NCBI RefSeq assembly: GCF_000371785.1
Contig: NZ_AQUI01000002.1
Span: forward strand, 4,823,352-4,887,351
Direction of reading: 5' to 3'
Length of the DNA: 64,000 nucleotides
From: Actinopolyspora halophila DSM 43834
GTDB lineage: Bacteria > Actinomycetota > Actinomycetes > Mycobacteriales > Pseudonocardiaceae
A model generated the notes under the pieces. It was not told where the DNA came from and ran no database searches. It worked only from the letters and a program-made list of their open reading frames with translations. Position 1 is the stretch's first letter. Each line of letters begins with the position of its first letter. The position numbers were made by a program, and so were the translations under genes. Of this stretch, positions 44,083-53,912 are shown piece after piece.

Positions 44083-44523
44083 TCACACCAGTTGCTCTGA
44101 CACGGAATTACCCGCACCCTGCAAATGCGAACGCAATTCGGGCGTGAGAATCCGACCGACGCGTTCGACCAGCATCGCCATCTCGTAGGCGATCAAACCC
44201 ATATCACACTGCGGTGCCGCCAACACCGTCAAGCAGGAACCGTCACTTATGGACATCTGCAGCATCATGCCGCGGTCCATCTCGACGATGGTCTCCTTGA
44301 CCTGCCCCGCTTCGAAACAACGAGCGGCCCCCTGGGTGAGGCTTAACAGACCCGAAGCCACCGCCGCGAGCTGTTCGGCCCTGTCCTGCGGCAACTTGGC
44401 CGAAGACGTCAGCAGCAGTCCGTCCGCCGACACGACGACCGCGTGCGCGACTCCGCTGACGCGCTCGGTGAAGTCGGTGATCAACCAATTGAACTGATCT
44501 ATCTTCGCCTGCTGGGTTGACAT
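44083..44523 (-). CDS. cvnB: conservon roadblock/LC7 protein CvnB
   Basis: A 146-residue protein with the roadblock/LC7 fold: FNWLITDFTERVSGVAHAVV, VSADGLLLTSSAKLP, and the helix LAAVASGLLSLTQGAARCFE. LC7 proteins act as GTPase-regulating or scaffold subunits. It lies 7 bases before cvnC and 57 bases after cvnA. Confidence 0.94.
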   Translation of the reverse strand: MSTQQAKIDQFNWLITDFTERVSGVAHAVVVSADGLLLTSSAKLPQDRAEQLAAVASGLLSLTQGAARCFEAGQVKETIVEMDRGMMLQMSISDGSCLTVLAAPQCDMGLIAYEMAMLVERVGRILTPELRSHLQGAGNSVSEQLV

Positions 44524-44580
44524 CGCGCCTCCTTCGATAGATCCGGCAGTGAGCGAGCGGGCGTAACTCGACTCCGCCTG

Positions 44581-47500
44581 CTACTCCCCAGCGCTGTGCC
44601 TGCCCCTGCGCACACCCTGCTGGAAGCTGGACAACCGACCCCGTGTCTCGTCCGGCGCCGGTGTGTTCTGCTGCCCCGAGTCCCCCCCGTCCGAGGACGG
44701 TGCGGCGCTTCCCGGAGCCAGGTGCTGTTTGGGAACCCTCCTCGGCAGGCCGGCGGAGGTGTAATCCGCGGGCTCCGGACTCGACGCTGCCGCGGCTCCT
44801 CCTTGGGGCTGATCGGTCGAGAAGTTCCACGGAGAGGACTCGTTCACCGGCGACTCCGATCGAGTGTCTCCACCCGCCGCACCGGGCAGCGGGTGCTGCC
44901 GTCCGTCTGGCTGGTGAGCCGCTCCGCGCGGATCCGCGGACGGCTCGTCACCCGCCTGCCGAGGTTTGCCAGGCCTCCGCTGCGGCAGCCCCGTGTCCGA
45001 CAGGCCGTCCGCACGACCCCCCCGGGCCGCAGGAGCACCGAATCCGCTCCGACCGTTCTCGTCCCGTCCTTCGGCCGGGGCCTCGGACCGTCCTTCCTGG
45101 CCCTGGAGGGACGCTTCCTCCATCCAGCTCATTCCACTGCGGCCGCCGGAGGAGCTCCGCCCCGCGGCACGGCCGCCGGACGCGTCCTCCGCGGAGCTCG
45201 TGCCCGCCGTACCGTCCAACTCCGCACGCGGATTCCGACGCGGCAGCCCCGAGTTCGTATAACCGCTGGGCTCGCTGCGCGGGGCGGGGCCGACCGAACC
45301 GTCGACCTGATGGTGCTCGCTCCGCTGGTTCTGCCCCGGAGTGCTGGAGAAAGCGGCGGCGGCACCGGGGGAGGCATCAGCCCCGGAGACGTCGTCGTCA
45401 CTCGGCCACTGCCACTGCGCGGCCTCGTCCAACGAGGCACCCCCGGCCTGGTACCGCGCGTTCTCCGGGGCCGGATGGAACCACTGCGGGGAGGATTCGG
45501 CCGGGTTCGACCCGGTGCCCGCTCCCGGAGCGCCCACATCCGGCGGAATCGACTGAACGACCGTCGGGGCGCTGTCCGAGAAGCGCTGTTCCGGAGTCCC
45601 CGTGTCGGCCAGCCCGTCGAAGTGCAGGTTGCCCTCGTCCGCTGTGAGGCTCTCCTCCTCGTCGGTCTCCTGGTACTCCTGCCCCTCGGGGGGCTCGAAC
45701 AACCCCCGGACACGTCCCTCGGGCTCCAGTGCCGGTGCGGGCGCTGCCTGCTCCTCCCGCGGAGCGGGCTCCGGCGGGGTGGCGGGTTCCGAACGCGGGG
45801 CGGCTTCCGGCTCCGGAGCGGGTTCTCCGGGGCGCACGCGCTCGATCTGCTCGGTCCAGTCCTCCGTCTGCGGGGACTGGGCCTGCTGCGCGGACCGGGT
45901 GTCCCGCTCCCGCGCCGGAGCGGAGGACTGCTCCCGCAGATCGAACCCGGGTAAACCGCCCTCCAGGACTTGGCGCCTGCTGGTGCCGTTCACCTTGGGC
46001 TGCTGGGAACGCTGGTCCGTGCCGTTGCGCTTCGGCTGCTCGGCGACCTCCTCGTCGCTGGTCAGCTGTTGCTCGATGGGCGAAACCCCCGGCGGCATGC
46101 TCGGAGGCCCCTGGGACGTCCCGGTGGGGGCAGGTGTGGACTGCTGCGGAACCTGTGCGGAACCGCTGCGGTCCGGAATCACGAGGTCCGGAGGAACGTG
46201 GACGGTGGCACGTATGCCGTCCACATCGTCGCCCCCGTGCAGTCGCACGGTGATTCCGTGCCTGCCGGACAGCCGCGCGATCACCAACAGCCCCATCCGG
46301 CGGGACACGGACAGGTCCTCCTCGTCGGAGGCGGCCAGCCGCTCGTTGGACTCGACGATCTCCTGGTCACCCATTCCGATGCCGTGATCGAGCACGTCGA
46401 TGGTCAGCGAGGAGTCCTCCGACTGGCGGCTGGACACCGTCACCGAGGTTTCCGGCGAGGAGAAGTTCGCGGCGTTGTCCAGCAGCTCCGCCACCAGACG
46501 AACCAGGTCACTGCCCGCGTAGCCGACCAACCGAGCCGCGGGCGGGGACTGCACCACGACCCGGGGGTAGTGCTCGATCTCCGACACACCGGCACGAAGC
46601 ACATCGGACAGTTCCACGGGCTGGGTGAAGCGCCTGGCGATGTCGCTGCCGGACAGCACCATCAGGTTCTCGTTGTTCCGGCGCATCCTGGTCGCGAGGT
46701 GATCGAGCCGGAACAGGGTGGACAGCTGGTCCGGATCGTCCTCGTCCTGCTCGAGCTGCTCGAACAGGCGCAGCTGGCGCTCCAGCAGGCTCTGGCTGCG
46801 CCGGGAGACGTTGACGAACGAATCGCTGTACCCACGACGCAGGTTCGCCTGCTCCGAGGCCAACCGAAGGGCCTGCCTGTTGACCTCGTCGAAAGCGCGC
46901 GCCACCTGGCCGATTTCCTCGGTCGTGGCGACCGGGACCGCCTCGACCTCCGTTTCGGCTTCGTTGCCCTGCCGAATGCGCTCCACCGCGTGGGGGAGCT
47001 TCTTGTTGGCCGCGTCCAGAGCACCGCGGCGGAGCTGCCCGAGGGAACCGAGCATGTGCCTGCCGATCAAGAACATCACGGCCGCCGCGACGACCAGCGC
47101 GCTGAACAGCAGCACCGTCGTCGTCCCGGCACGGTTGCTGGCATCGTTGTACAGCGAGTAGGCGCGCTCGTTGAACTTCTGGGACAGCTCCGAACGAACC
47201 TGCCCGGTGCGCTGGATCAACTGGTCGGACAACTGGTCCCACTGCCCCAGGGTCAGCGAGGAGTGGACCTCGTCCACCCGGATGGCCCGCATCAGCTCGT
47301 CCTCGGCAGCGCTCCAGCGCTCCATCTCCGCGCTGTTCACGACCTCACGCGCCTGACGCGGCTCGGAGTTGGCCACGGACTCGAAACTGCTCACGCGCGA
47401 GTCCAGCCGTGCTCTGGCGTCGTTCAAGGCGTCGGTCAGTGCCGGGGGGAACTCGCTGCGCGGAAGCGCGGCGTCCACCAGCGCACGCTGCATGCGGATC

Positions 47501-48144
47501 TCGTCCTCGGCCCTGGAGAGCTCGTGCAGCGCGTTGATCATCGTGTACAGCCCGGAGTCGTCGATGGTGTTGATCACGGCTCTCTCCATCGACAACAACG
47601 AGCCGATGACGTTGTTGTAGCGCTGGATGGCGTCGACCGGACTCAGCGCCCCGGTGACCACGCCCTCGCGCAGCCCCCGGAGACCGCTCAGCTCCTTGCG
47701 CAGCTCGTCGAACTGGGCCGAGGTGACCGGGCTGAACTTCTGGACGTTGTCCAGCACCTGCGGGGCCTGCTTGACGTACCCGGTGACCTTCTCGTACTGC
47801 CCCCGGTACTCCTGCATGGCTCCCGGCGCGCCGCCCAGCACCTCGGCGGCCTTGGTTCTCTCCGCCTGCAGACCGGTGAGCAACGGCTGGATCTTGTCAC
47901 GCGCGGTAGCGAGACGGCTGATTTCCTCGTACCGGTTCGCTTTCGTCACCTCGTCGTGGATCTGGACGACGCCGAGTGCGACAGCGAAAACGACCGGAAC
48001 CAGGACCACCGCGGCGAGCTTGATCGGAATGCGCCAGTTGCGCCAGTCGGTCAGCGCTGCCCGGCGCGCCCCTCCGGGCCTGCCGGGCGCGGCCGAAGCA
48101 TCCTGGGCTTGCTCTCGGTTCGCCCGTCGTGCCGCCGCACTCAC
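44581..48144 (-). CDS. cvnA: conservon sensor histidine-kinase-like protein CvnA
   Basis: A 1187-residue protein. Membrane helix 1 (about 43-63) is followed by an extracytoplasmic NIT-type sensor domain (about 65-340), membrane helix 2 (about 345-368), a HAMP-like linker (TEEIGQVARAFDEVNRQALR) and a dimerisation region. The HATPase domain (about 520-660) shows VAELLDNAANFSSPE as N box and DHGIGMGDQEI as G1. The C-terminal 500 residues are disordered, Pro/Glu/Gly-rich, with several NSGLPRR-like short repeats. It is the first gene of the conservon. Confidence 0.93.
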   Translation of the reverse strand: MSAAARRANREQAQDASAAPGRPGGARRAALTDWRNWRIPIKLAAVVLVPVVFAVALGVVQIHDEVTKANRYEEISRLATARDKIQPLLTGLQAERTKAAEVLGGAPGAMQEYRGQYEKVTGYVKQAPQVLDNVQKFSPVTSAQFDELRKELSGLRGLREGVVTGALSPVDAIQRYNNVIGSLLSMERAVINTIDDSGLYTMINALHELSRAEDEIRMQRALVDAALPRSEFPPALTDALNDARARLDSRVSSFESVANSEPRQAREVVNSAEMERWSAAEDELMRAIRVDEVHSSLTLGQWDQLSDQLIQRTGQVRSELSQKFNERAYSLYNDASNRAGTTTVLLFSALVVAAAVMFLIGRHMLGSLGQLRRGALDAANKKLPHAVERIRQGNEAETEVEAVPVATTEEIGQVARAFDEVNRQALRLASEQANLRRGYSDSFVNVSRRSQSLLERQLRLFEQLEQDEDDPDQLSTLFRLDHLATRMRRNNENLMVLSGSDIARRFTQPVELSDVLRAGVSEIEHYPRVVVQSPPAARLVGYAGSDLVRLVAELLDNAANFSSPETSVTVSSRQSEDSSLTIDVLDHGIGMGDQEIVESNERLAASDEEDLSVSRRMGLLVIARLSGRHGITVRLHGGDDVDGIRATVHVPPDLVIPDRSGSAQVPQQSTPAPTGTSQGPPSMPPGVSPIEQQLTSDEEVAEQPKRNGTDQRSQQPKVNGTSRRQVLEGGLPGFDLREQSSAPARERDTRSAQQAQSPQTEDWTEQIERVRPGEPAPEPEAAPRSEPATPPEPAPREEQAAPAPALEPEGRVRGLFEPPEGQEYQETDEEESLTADEGNLHFDGLADTGTPEQRFSDSAPTVVQSIPPDVGAPGAGTGSNPAESSPQWFHPAPENARYQAGGASLDEAAQWQWPSDDDVSGADASPGAAAAFSSTPGQNQRSEHHQVDGSVGPAPRSEPSGYTNSGLPRRNPRAELDGTAGTSSAEDASGGRAAGRSSSGGRSGMSWMEEASLQGQEGRSEAPAEGRDENGRSGFGAPAARGGRADGLSDTGLPQRRPGKPRQAGDEPSADPRGAAHQPDGRQHPLPGAAGGDTRSESPVNESSPWNFSTDQPQGGAAAASSPEPADYTSAGLPRRVPKQHLAPGSAAPSSDGGDSGQQNTPAPDETRGRLSSFQQGVRRGRHSAGE

Positions 48145-48938
48145 AAAAGCCCCCGGAAGTCAAGCTGTCGTTCGTCCTGCTCTGTCACAGTGCGGGTCCC
48201 TTCCGAACGAACAAATCGTAGGAGAACGGCATCTGCCACTCGGTCGAGTGAAGGCTTATCTGCCTGCCAGCCGAGCAGATCTGAGCTCAGGGCAGATCGT
48301 TTCGGTTCGCAGCATTCTCGGCAAAGGGGATCCTTGCAATACTCTCCGTCACCAATAGTCGCCCACCGCAAGGAGTCACTTCACCGGCCTTTTCAACGGG
48401 TGACGCGCGGCTCGTGGCCACCCCGGATTGTAAAGACAGCGGCCAACATACCGATCACGGGGCGACTTTTCCAAACATCGGCAGGTGAACAGCGAAATCG
48501 ATTGCCAACAAGATCACCTCTCGGGGGGCACCGACACACCCACGTCCCCCCGTCCGGAGCCACACCGGACAGTGGGAAACCCGGACACTATAACTGATTC
48601 CGCGCCGAATGAAAACGGGGACAGTCGCGACTCCGCGCAGTAACTGTGGTACTCATCAGTAATGGCTTATGAGCTGCGGACACCGCAACCCGAGCCGCCG
48701 CGGCCCACACCGCGGCACCCCGACGTGGACCAACCCGCCCCCTACGACAGCAGGACCGTCATTCACCCTTTAGTAGGAGTGGGTCGTAGTATGTTGCGCT
48801 GACCCGGCCGGGTCCGACGGACCAAGTCGGACGCGGTGAGCCAACCGCTCACGACTTTCCTCAACGCGGTCACGCGAAGCGGCACCGAATCGGAACAATA
48901 CTAGTCAGCACAGTTCACCGACTTCGGAAGAAGGGCGC
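48145..48938. other. 794-base intergenic region between divergent cvnA and DUF485 genes
   Basis: Should contain promoters for both directions. TAGTAT at 48787-48792 could be a -10 for the plus-strand operon, but no convincing -35 accompanies it. The region is less GC-rich around 48180-48330. No gene, RNA or repeat is seen. Confidence 0.45.
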
Positions 48939-49361
48939 ATGAGCAACACGACACCACCGCCGCTACGGTCCCGGCACGGGCAGCGGAGCGACAAAACGAA
49001 CGCCTCCTTCGGAGGCATCGACAAAAGTGCGGCCCGGAACTTCGGCAGCTCCGGACCCGATTTCGCGGGAATCGCGCGTTCGGCCGAATTCGCCGAGATC
49101 CGTTCACGATCGAAGCGATTCATAATCCCGATGACGGCACTGTTCCTCGTGCTCTACCTCGGGTACGTGCTGCTCGCGGCCTACAAGCCGGACTTCATGG
49201 CAGAACCGGTGTTCGGACACATCAATGTCGGGCTGCTGCTCGGAATCAGCCAATTCGTTTCCACACTCCTGATCACCACGTTGTACGTCCGTTTCGCGAC
49301 GCGAAAGATCGACCCCGAGGTCGACGAGATCCGGAACACGGCCGCTGGAGGTCAGCAATGA
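48939..49361 (+). CDS. DUF485 membrane protein, partner of acetate symporter
   Basis: A 140-residue protein. A cytoplasmic, Ser/Arg-rich N-terminus is followed by two membrane helices (MTALFLVLYLGYVLLAAYKP and VGLLLGISQFVSTLLITTLY) and the family-typical end YVRFATRKIDPEVDEIR. DUF485 proteins precede ActP-type symporters and probably form or regulate the complex. It overlaps the symporter gene by ATGA. Confidence 0.93.
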   Translation: MSNTTPPPLRSRHGQRSDKTNASFGGIDKSAARNFGSSGPDFAGIARSAEFAEIRSRSKRFIIPMTALFLVLYLGYVLLAAYKPDFMAEPVFGHINVGLLLGISQFVSTLLITTLYVRFATRKIDPEVDEIRNTAAGGQQ

Positions 49362-50968
49362 TCACGCACGCCCAGAACGAACCGGCGGTGGGCACCGGCT
49401 CTCCGGCCGTGAACATCACGGTGTTCGCGGCTCTGATCGTGATCACCCTCTACCTCACCTACCGTGCCAGCAGCCGCAACAGCACGAGTGACTACTTCGC
49501 GGCCGGAGGGACCTTCTCCGGAGCACAGAACGGGATCGCGCTCTCGGGTGACTTCCTGTCCGCCGCGTCCTTCCTCGGCATCGCGGGCGCCATAGCCGTC
49601 CACGGCTACGACGGCTTTCTCTACTCGATCGGCTTCCTCGTGGCCTGGTTGGTGAATCTGCTGCTCATCGCCGAACGCCTGCGGAACACGGGGCGGTTCA
49701 CCATGGGCGACGTGCTCAGCTTCCGGATGCGTCAGCGCCCGGTACGCGCGGCCGCCGCCGTGTCGACCCTGTTCATCACCGTCGTGTACATGATCGCGCA
49801 GATGGCCGGAGCAGGCGACCTCGTCGCCCTGCTGCTCAACGTGCGCAGTTCATCGGGACAGGCTCTCGTGATCGCCGTGGTCGGCGTGGTGATGGTGCTC
49901 TACGTGCTGATCGGCGGAATGAAGGGCACCACCTGGGTGCAAATCCTCAAGGCCGGAATGCTGCTACTCTCCGTGGCGCTGATCACAATTTTCCTGTTCG
50001 GCAAGTTCGGCTTCAACTTCAACACTCTGCTGCAGCAGGCTTCCGACAACAATCCGCTCGGTGACCGAATTCTCGCTCCCGGCGCACAATACGGCGAAAG
50101 CGCGCTGACCAAGCTGGACTTCGTCTCCCTGTCGCTGGCCCTGGTTTTCGGCGTGGCGGGGCTGCCTCACGTGTTGATGCGTTTCTACACTGTTCCGAAC
50201 TCGCGGGAGGCGCGGCGTTCCGTGGTGTGGGCAACCTGGTTGATGTCCACGTTCTACCTGTGCACCCTGGTCATCGGTTTCGGCGCCTCGGCGATGGTCG
50301 GTGTCGAGGCCATCCGCGCCGCGCCCGGCGGGGAGAACTCGGCCGCCCCGCTGCTCGCCTACGAGATCGGTGGCACGGTGCTGCTCGGTGTGATCGCCGC
50401 GGTCGCGTTCGCGACGATCCTCGCGGTCGTCGCCGGGCTGACCCTGACCGCCTCGGCCTCGTTCGCCCACGACTTCTACGCCAACGTGATCCAACGCGGC
50501 AACGCCGACCCCGACTCCGAGGTCCGGGTCGCCCGGATCACCGCGATGGTCATCGGCGGTGTGGCCATCCTCGGCGGGATCCTGGTCAACGGGCAGAACA
50601 TCGCCTTCCTGGTCGGGCTGGCCTTCGCCATCGCCGCCTCGGCGAACCTGTCCACGCTGCTGTTCACGCTGTTCTGGAAGAGGTTCAACACCACGGGGAC
50701 CCTGTGGGGCATGTACGGCGGACTCGGCTCCTGCCTGGTGCTGATGCTGTTCTCGCCCGTCATGTCGGGCGCCGAGGACTCCATCATCCCCGCCGTGGAC
50801 TTCAGCCTCTTCCCGCTGAGCAACCCGGGGATCGTCTCCATCCCGTTCTCGTTCCTCTGCGGGATCGTCGGCACCTTCCTGCACCGGGGGAAGGCCGACC
50901 CGAAGGACTTCGCCGAGATGGAGGTCCGCTCGCTCACCGGCATCGGCTCACGCGGCGCCGGGGTCTGA
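49358..50968 (+). CDS. actP: cation/acetate symporter (SSS family)
   Basis: A 536-residue member of the sodium:solute symporter family with about 13 membrane helices. Diagnostic segments: TSDYFAAGGTFSGAQNGIAL, FLSAASFLGIAGAIAVHGYD, YMIAQMAGAGDLVALLL, VFGVAGLPHVLMRFYTVPNS. It takes up acetate or other short carboxylates with a cation. It is coupled to the DUF485 gene and followed by a good terminator. Confidence 0.93.
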   Translation: MITHAQNEPAVGTGSPAVNITVFAALIVITLYLTYRASSRNSTSDYFAAGGTFSGAQNGIALSGDFLSAASFLGIAGAIAVHGYDGFLYSIGFLVAWLVNLLLIAERLRNTGRFTMGDVLSFRMRQRPVRAAAAVSTLFITVVYMIAQMAGAGDLVALLLNVRSSSGQALVIAVVGVVMVLYVLIGGMKGTTWVQILKAGMLLLSVALITIFLFGKFGFNFNTLLQQASDNNPLGDRILAPGAQYGESALTKLDFVSLSLALVFGVAGLPHVLMRFYTVPNSREARRSVVWATWLMSTFYLCTLVIGFGASAMVGVEAIRAAPGGENSAAPLLAYEIGGTVLLGVIAAVAFATILAVVAGLTLTASASFAHDFYANVIQRGNADPDSEVRVARITAMVIGGVAILGGILVNGQNIAFLVGLAFAIAASANLSTLLFTLFWKRFNTTGTLWGMYGGLGSCLVLMLFSPVMSGAEDSIIPAVDFSLFPLSNPGIVSIPFSFLCGIVGTFLHRGKADPKDFAEMEVRSLTGIGSRGAGV

Positions 50969-50989
50969 CCGAGCTCGGACGAAGCTTGC

Positions 50990-51028
50990 GGGTGGGTACG
51001 GCGCGGTGCCGTACTCACCCCTTTCTTT
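50990..51028 (+). terminator. rho-independent terminator of the symporter operon
   Basis: GGGTGGGTACGGC (50990-51002) pairs with GCCGTACTCACCC (51008-51020) with one mismatch, followed by CTTTCTTT. It lies 22 bases after the actP stop. Confidence 0.8.
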
Positions 51029-51030
51029 CG

Positions 51031-51945
51031 TCACCCGTGGATCCGTCGCACGAACTCGATCACGGCCTCGCCCAGTTCGGCTCCCACGTCCTCCTGCAGG
51101 AAGTGCCCCGCGTTCTCGAGCGTGGTGTGGTTCTGCCCCTCGGCGCCCGGAACCTCTTTCCGCAGCACCGGGCCCATCTCACCGGTTATCGGGTCACTGT
51201 CCCCGAAAGCGGTGAGCAGCGGGATCCGACTTTCGGCGAGTGCACGCCAGGCCGCCCGGTTGGCCTCGGTGGCCGGGTCGTCCGGGGTCGTCGGCACCAG
51301 GGCGGGCATGGCACGCGGTCCCACCTTGTAGGACTCGTCGGGGAAGGGAGCGTCGTAGGCAGCCCGAACCTCCTCGGACACCGGCCGGGCACAACCGCCC
51401 TCGACCAACCGCCCGACATCGAGGTTCTCGGCCTTCTCGACCGTGCGGCGGAATCGCCACCACACCTCGGGCATGTCGCGATCCCCGGTGGGCATCCCGG
51501 TGTTGGCCGCCACGGCGCCCGAGAACCGCTCCGGGTGCTCCGCCAGCAGTCGCAACCCGATCAGCCCGCCCCAGTCCTGACCGACCAGCGTCACCCCGCG
51601 CAGGTCCAACACGTCGAACGCCAGGGAGCGGACCCACTCGACGTGTCCGGCGTAGCTGTGGTCGGCGGGCTCGCGAGGCTTGTCCGAACGCCCGAAACCG
51701 ACCAGGTCGGGAGCCACGGCACGGATCCCCGCGCCGGTGAGCACCGGGATGACCTTCCGGTACAGGAACGACCAGCTCGGTTCCCCGTGCAACAGCAGCA
51801 CGACGGGTCCCTGCCGCGGCCCCTCGTCCACGTAGGACATCCGCAGCGTCCCGCCGTCCTGGTCGGGCACCTCGGCGTAGTACGGCCGGTAGTCGAATCC
51901 GGGGACTCGCTCGAAAGCTTCCTCCGGAGTGGTCAACACGCGCAT
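51031..51945 (-). CDS. haloalkane dehalogenase (HLD-I type)
   Basis: A 304-residue alpha/beta-hydrolase that cleaves carbon-halogen bonds. The nucleophile is Asp124 in LVGQDWGGLIG with halide-binding Trp125, and the oxyanion/halide region is HGEPSWSFLYR with Glu56. The acid is likely the Asp in AFGDSDPITG, and the base is His281 in ENAGHFLQE. The positions match the DhlA subfamily closely. No regulator lies next to it. Substrate range cannot be told from sequence. Confidence 0.9.
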   Translation of the reverse strand: MRVLTTPEEAFERVPGFDYRPYYAEVPDQDGGTLRMSYVDEGPRQGPVVLLLHGEPSWSFLYRKVIPVLTGAGIRAVAPDLVGFGRSDKPREPADHSYAGHVEWVRSLAFDVLDLRGVTLVGQDWGGLIGLRLLAEHPERFSGAVAANTGMPTGDRDMPEVWWRFRRTVEKAENLDVGRLVEGGCARPVSEEVRAAYDAPFPDESYKVGPRAMPALVPTTPDDPATEANRAAWRALAESRIPLLTAFGDSDPITGEMGPVLRKEVPGAEGQNHTTLENAGHFLQEDVGAELGEAVIEFVRRIHG

Positions 51946-52123
51946 GTGCGGACGCTACAACCGCACTGGCCGCGGCGGCCACAGCGACGGCCCCGCACGG
52001 GCGCTGCGCTGAAACTCTCGAGCGCGCACGTGGCTCCGATGATCGGAAACGACAGGACACGACCGGACACACAAGAAAACCGCCCCTGTCCCGTTTTCGC
52101 GGGTCAGAGGGCGGTTCCGCCGA

Positions 52124-52207
52124 TGGTGCCGGGTAGAGGATTCGAACCTCTGAAGCTTGCGCGGCTGATTTACAGTCAGCTCCCTTTGGCCGCTCGGGCA
52201 ACCCGGC
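52124..52207 (-). tRNA. tyrT: tRNA-Tyr (GTA anticodon), CCA encoded
   Basis: Minus strand: acceptor GCCGGGT pairs with ACCCGGC, and the anticodon arm GCTGACTGTAAATCAGC carries GTA. A long variable arm follows, as in class II tRNAs, and the T loop is GGTTCGAATCC. The 3' end ACCA is encoded, unlike the other three tRNAs in this window. Confidence 0.95.
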
Positions 52208-52328
52208 TCGTGAGCCATCCGCTGTTGGCTTGTACTGAAATCATACACACCATCGGACGCGCCTTCACAACGGGGGGCGGGTAGCGTGTTCGGGCACCAC
52301 AAGCGCAACCGAAGGCGAGGAGTTGAAC

Positions 52329-52820
52329 ATGGCCGACCCGTCGTTCGACGTCGTGAGCAAGGTCGACCGCCAGGAGGTGGACAACGCGCTCAACCAGGCC
52401 GCCAAGGAACTGGCCAACCGCTTCGACTTCAGGGGCACCGGAACCAGGATCAACTGGGCCGGCGAGGAGAGCGTGACCCTCGAGTCCGAGACCGAGGAAC
52501 GCTGCAAGGCGGCCGTGGAGGTCTTCAAGGAGAAGCTCGTCAAGCGCGGAGTCTCCCTGAAGGCCCTGGACCTGGGCGAGCCGACCAGCTCGGGCCAGGT
52601 CCACAAGGTCACCGGCAACCTCAAGCAGGGCATCGCCCAGGAGACGGCCAAGAAGATCTCCAAGAAGATCAGGGACGAGGCACCCAAGGGCGTGCAGGCC
52701 CAGATCCAGGGGGACCAGCTGCGCGTGTCCGGCAAGAAGAAGGACGACCTGCAGGAAGTCATCTCGCTGCTGAAGAACAGCGACTTCGACGTGGCCCTCC
52801 AGTTCGAGAACTATCGTTGA
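52329..52820 (+). CDS. yajQ: YajQ family nucleotide-binding protein
   Basis: A 163-residue protein of the UPF0234/YajQ family: [35 protein letters not shown], then [20 protein letters not shown] and [18 protein letters not shown]. Members bind RNA or, in some bacteria, cyclic-di-GMP. The ATG at 52329 has GAGGAG 6 bases upstream, and the in-frame ATG at 52323 is less well spaced. It may report the c-di-GMP level set by the EAL protein at 37.2 kb, which is speculation. Confidence 0.93.
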   Translation: MADPSFDVVSKVDRQEVDNALNQAAKELANRFDFRGTGTRINWAGEESVTLESETEERCKAAVEVFKEKLVKRGVSLKALDLGEPTSSGQVHKVTGNLKQGIAQETAKKISKKIRDEAPKGVQAQIQGDQLRVSGKKKDDLQEVISLLKNSDFDVALQFENYR

Positions 52821-52892
52821 CACCTCGACCGCCCGCTCACCGTCCCCCACCGCGGGGGCGAGGGGCGCCGGTGACCCGACGGAAGGAGCCGC

Positions 52893-53783
52893 TTGAAGGG
52901 GATCGTGCTCGCAGGAGGCAGCGGAACACGTCTGCACCCGGTCACGCAGGTGGTTTCCAAGCAGCTGCTGCCCGTCTACGACAAGCCGATGGTGTACTAC
53001 CCGCTGTCGGTGCTGATGCTCGCGGGCATCAGGGACATCCTGCTGATCTCCACACCGGCCGACCTGCCGCTGTTCCGCAGGCTGTTCGGCGACGGAAGCC
53101 ACCTAGGGCTCAGCATCGACTACACCGTCCAGCCCGAGCCCAACGGGTTGGCCGAGGCCTTCGTGATCGGGGCCGACTTCATCGGTGACGACTCGGTGGC
53201 CCTCGTCCTGGGGGACAACATCTTCTACGGCCAGGGCTTCTCGAAGCTGCTGCAGCGCAGCGCCCGCGAGCTGGACGGATGCACCCTGTTCGGTTACTCG
53301 GTGCGCGACCCCCAGCGCTACGGGGTCGGCGAGACCGACTCCTCCGGACGACTGACCTCCCTGGAGGAGAAACCCAGCCAGCCGCGCTCCGACAAGGCGA
53401 TCACCGGGCTGTACTTCTACGACAACGAGGTCGTGGACATCGCGCGCTCGCTGAGCCCCTCCGAACGGGGCGAGCTGGAGATCACCGACATCAACTCGGA
53501 GTACCTGAAGCGGGACAGGGCCAGACTGACCGAGCTGGGGCGTGGCTACGCCTGGCTGGACACCGGAACGCACGAGTCGCTGCTGGAAGCGGGACAGTTC
53601 GTGCAGGTCCTGGAGAACCGGCAGGGCGTGCGCATCGCTTGCCTGGAGGAAATCGCCCTGCGAATGGGCTACATCTCCGCGGAAGCCTGCCACGCGCTCG
53701 GATCCGGACTGGCCAAGTCCGGCTACGGTCAGTACATCATGGAAGTGGCCCGCAGCGTCGCCGATCCCCCCACGACGGACTGA
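52893..53783 (+). CDS. rmlA: glucose-1-phosphate thymidylyltransferase
   Basis: A 296-residue nucleotidyltransferase that makes dTDP-glucose, the first step of dTDP-rhamnose and other deoxysugars. It shows [16 protein letters not shown], the [18 protein letters not shown] segment, [12 protein letters not shown] and [18 protein letters not shown]. The TTG start at 52893 has GGAAGGAG upstream. No other rml genes are nearby. Confidence 0.94.
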   Translation: MKGIVLAGGSGTRLHPVTQVVSKQLLPVYDKPMVYYPLSVLMLAGIRDILLISTPADLPLFRRLFGDGSHLGLSIDYTVQPEPNGLAEAFVIGADFIGDDSVALVLGDNIFYGQGFSKLLQRSARELDGCTLFGYSVRDPQRYGVGETDSSGRLTSLEEKPSQPRSDKAITGLYFYDNEVVDIARSLSPSERGELEITDINSEYLKRDRARLTELGRGYAWLDTGTHESLLEAGQFVQVLENRQGVRIACLEEIALRMGYISAEACHALGSGLAKSGYGQYIMEVARSVADPPTTD

Positions 53784-53804
53784 GCGGGTCGACGGCTCGG
53801 TTGG

Positions 53805-53862
53805 CTCGCCGGCGCGGACGGCGGAACCTCTCGCGGGCTCGTGAGCGGGTGCCCCGACGTCG
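53805..53862 (-). repeat. dispersed intergenic repeat A, inverted partial copy
   Basis: Contains the 20-base core AGCCCGCGAGAGGTTCCGCC on the minus strand (53820-53839), preceded on that strand by GACGTCGGGG like the GATGTCGGGC of the other copies. It lies between the convergent rmlA and htpX genes. Confidence 0.72.
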
Positions 53863-53912
53863 AGCAGCGGCGCTCACCGGCCCCGCGAGGCACCCCGCAT
53901 CGGCGCACAGGC

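Noticed and set aside
45970-48597. 875-codon plus-strand frame opposite cvnA
   Set aside because: Antisense of the kinase gene; composition is His/Gln/Val/Arg-rich without domains.
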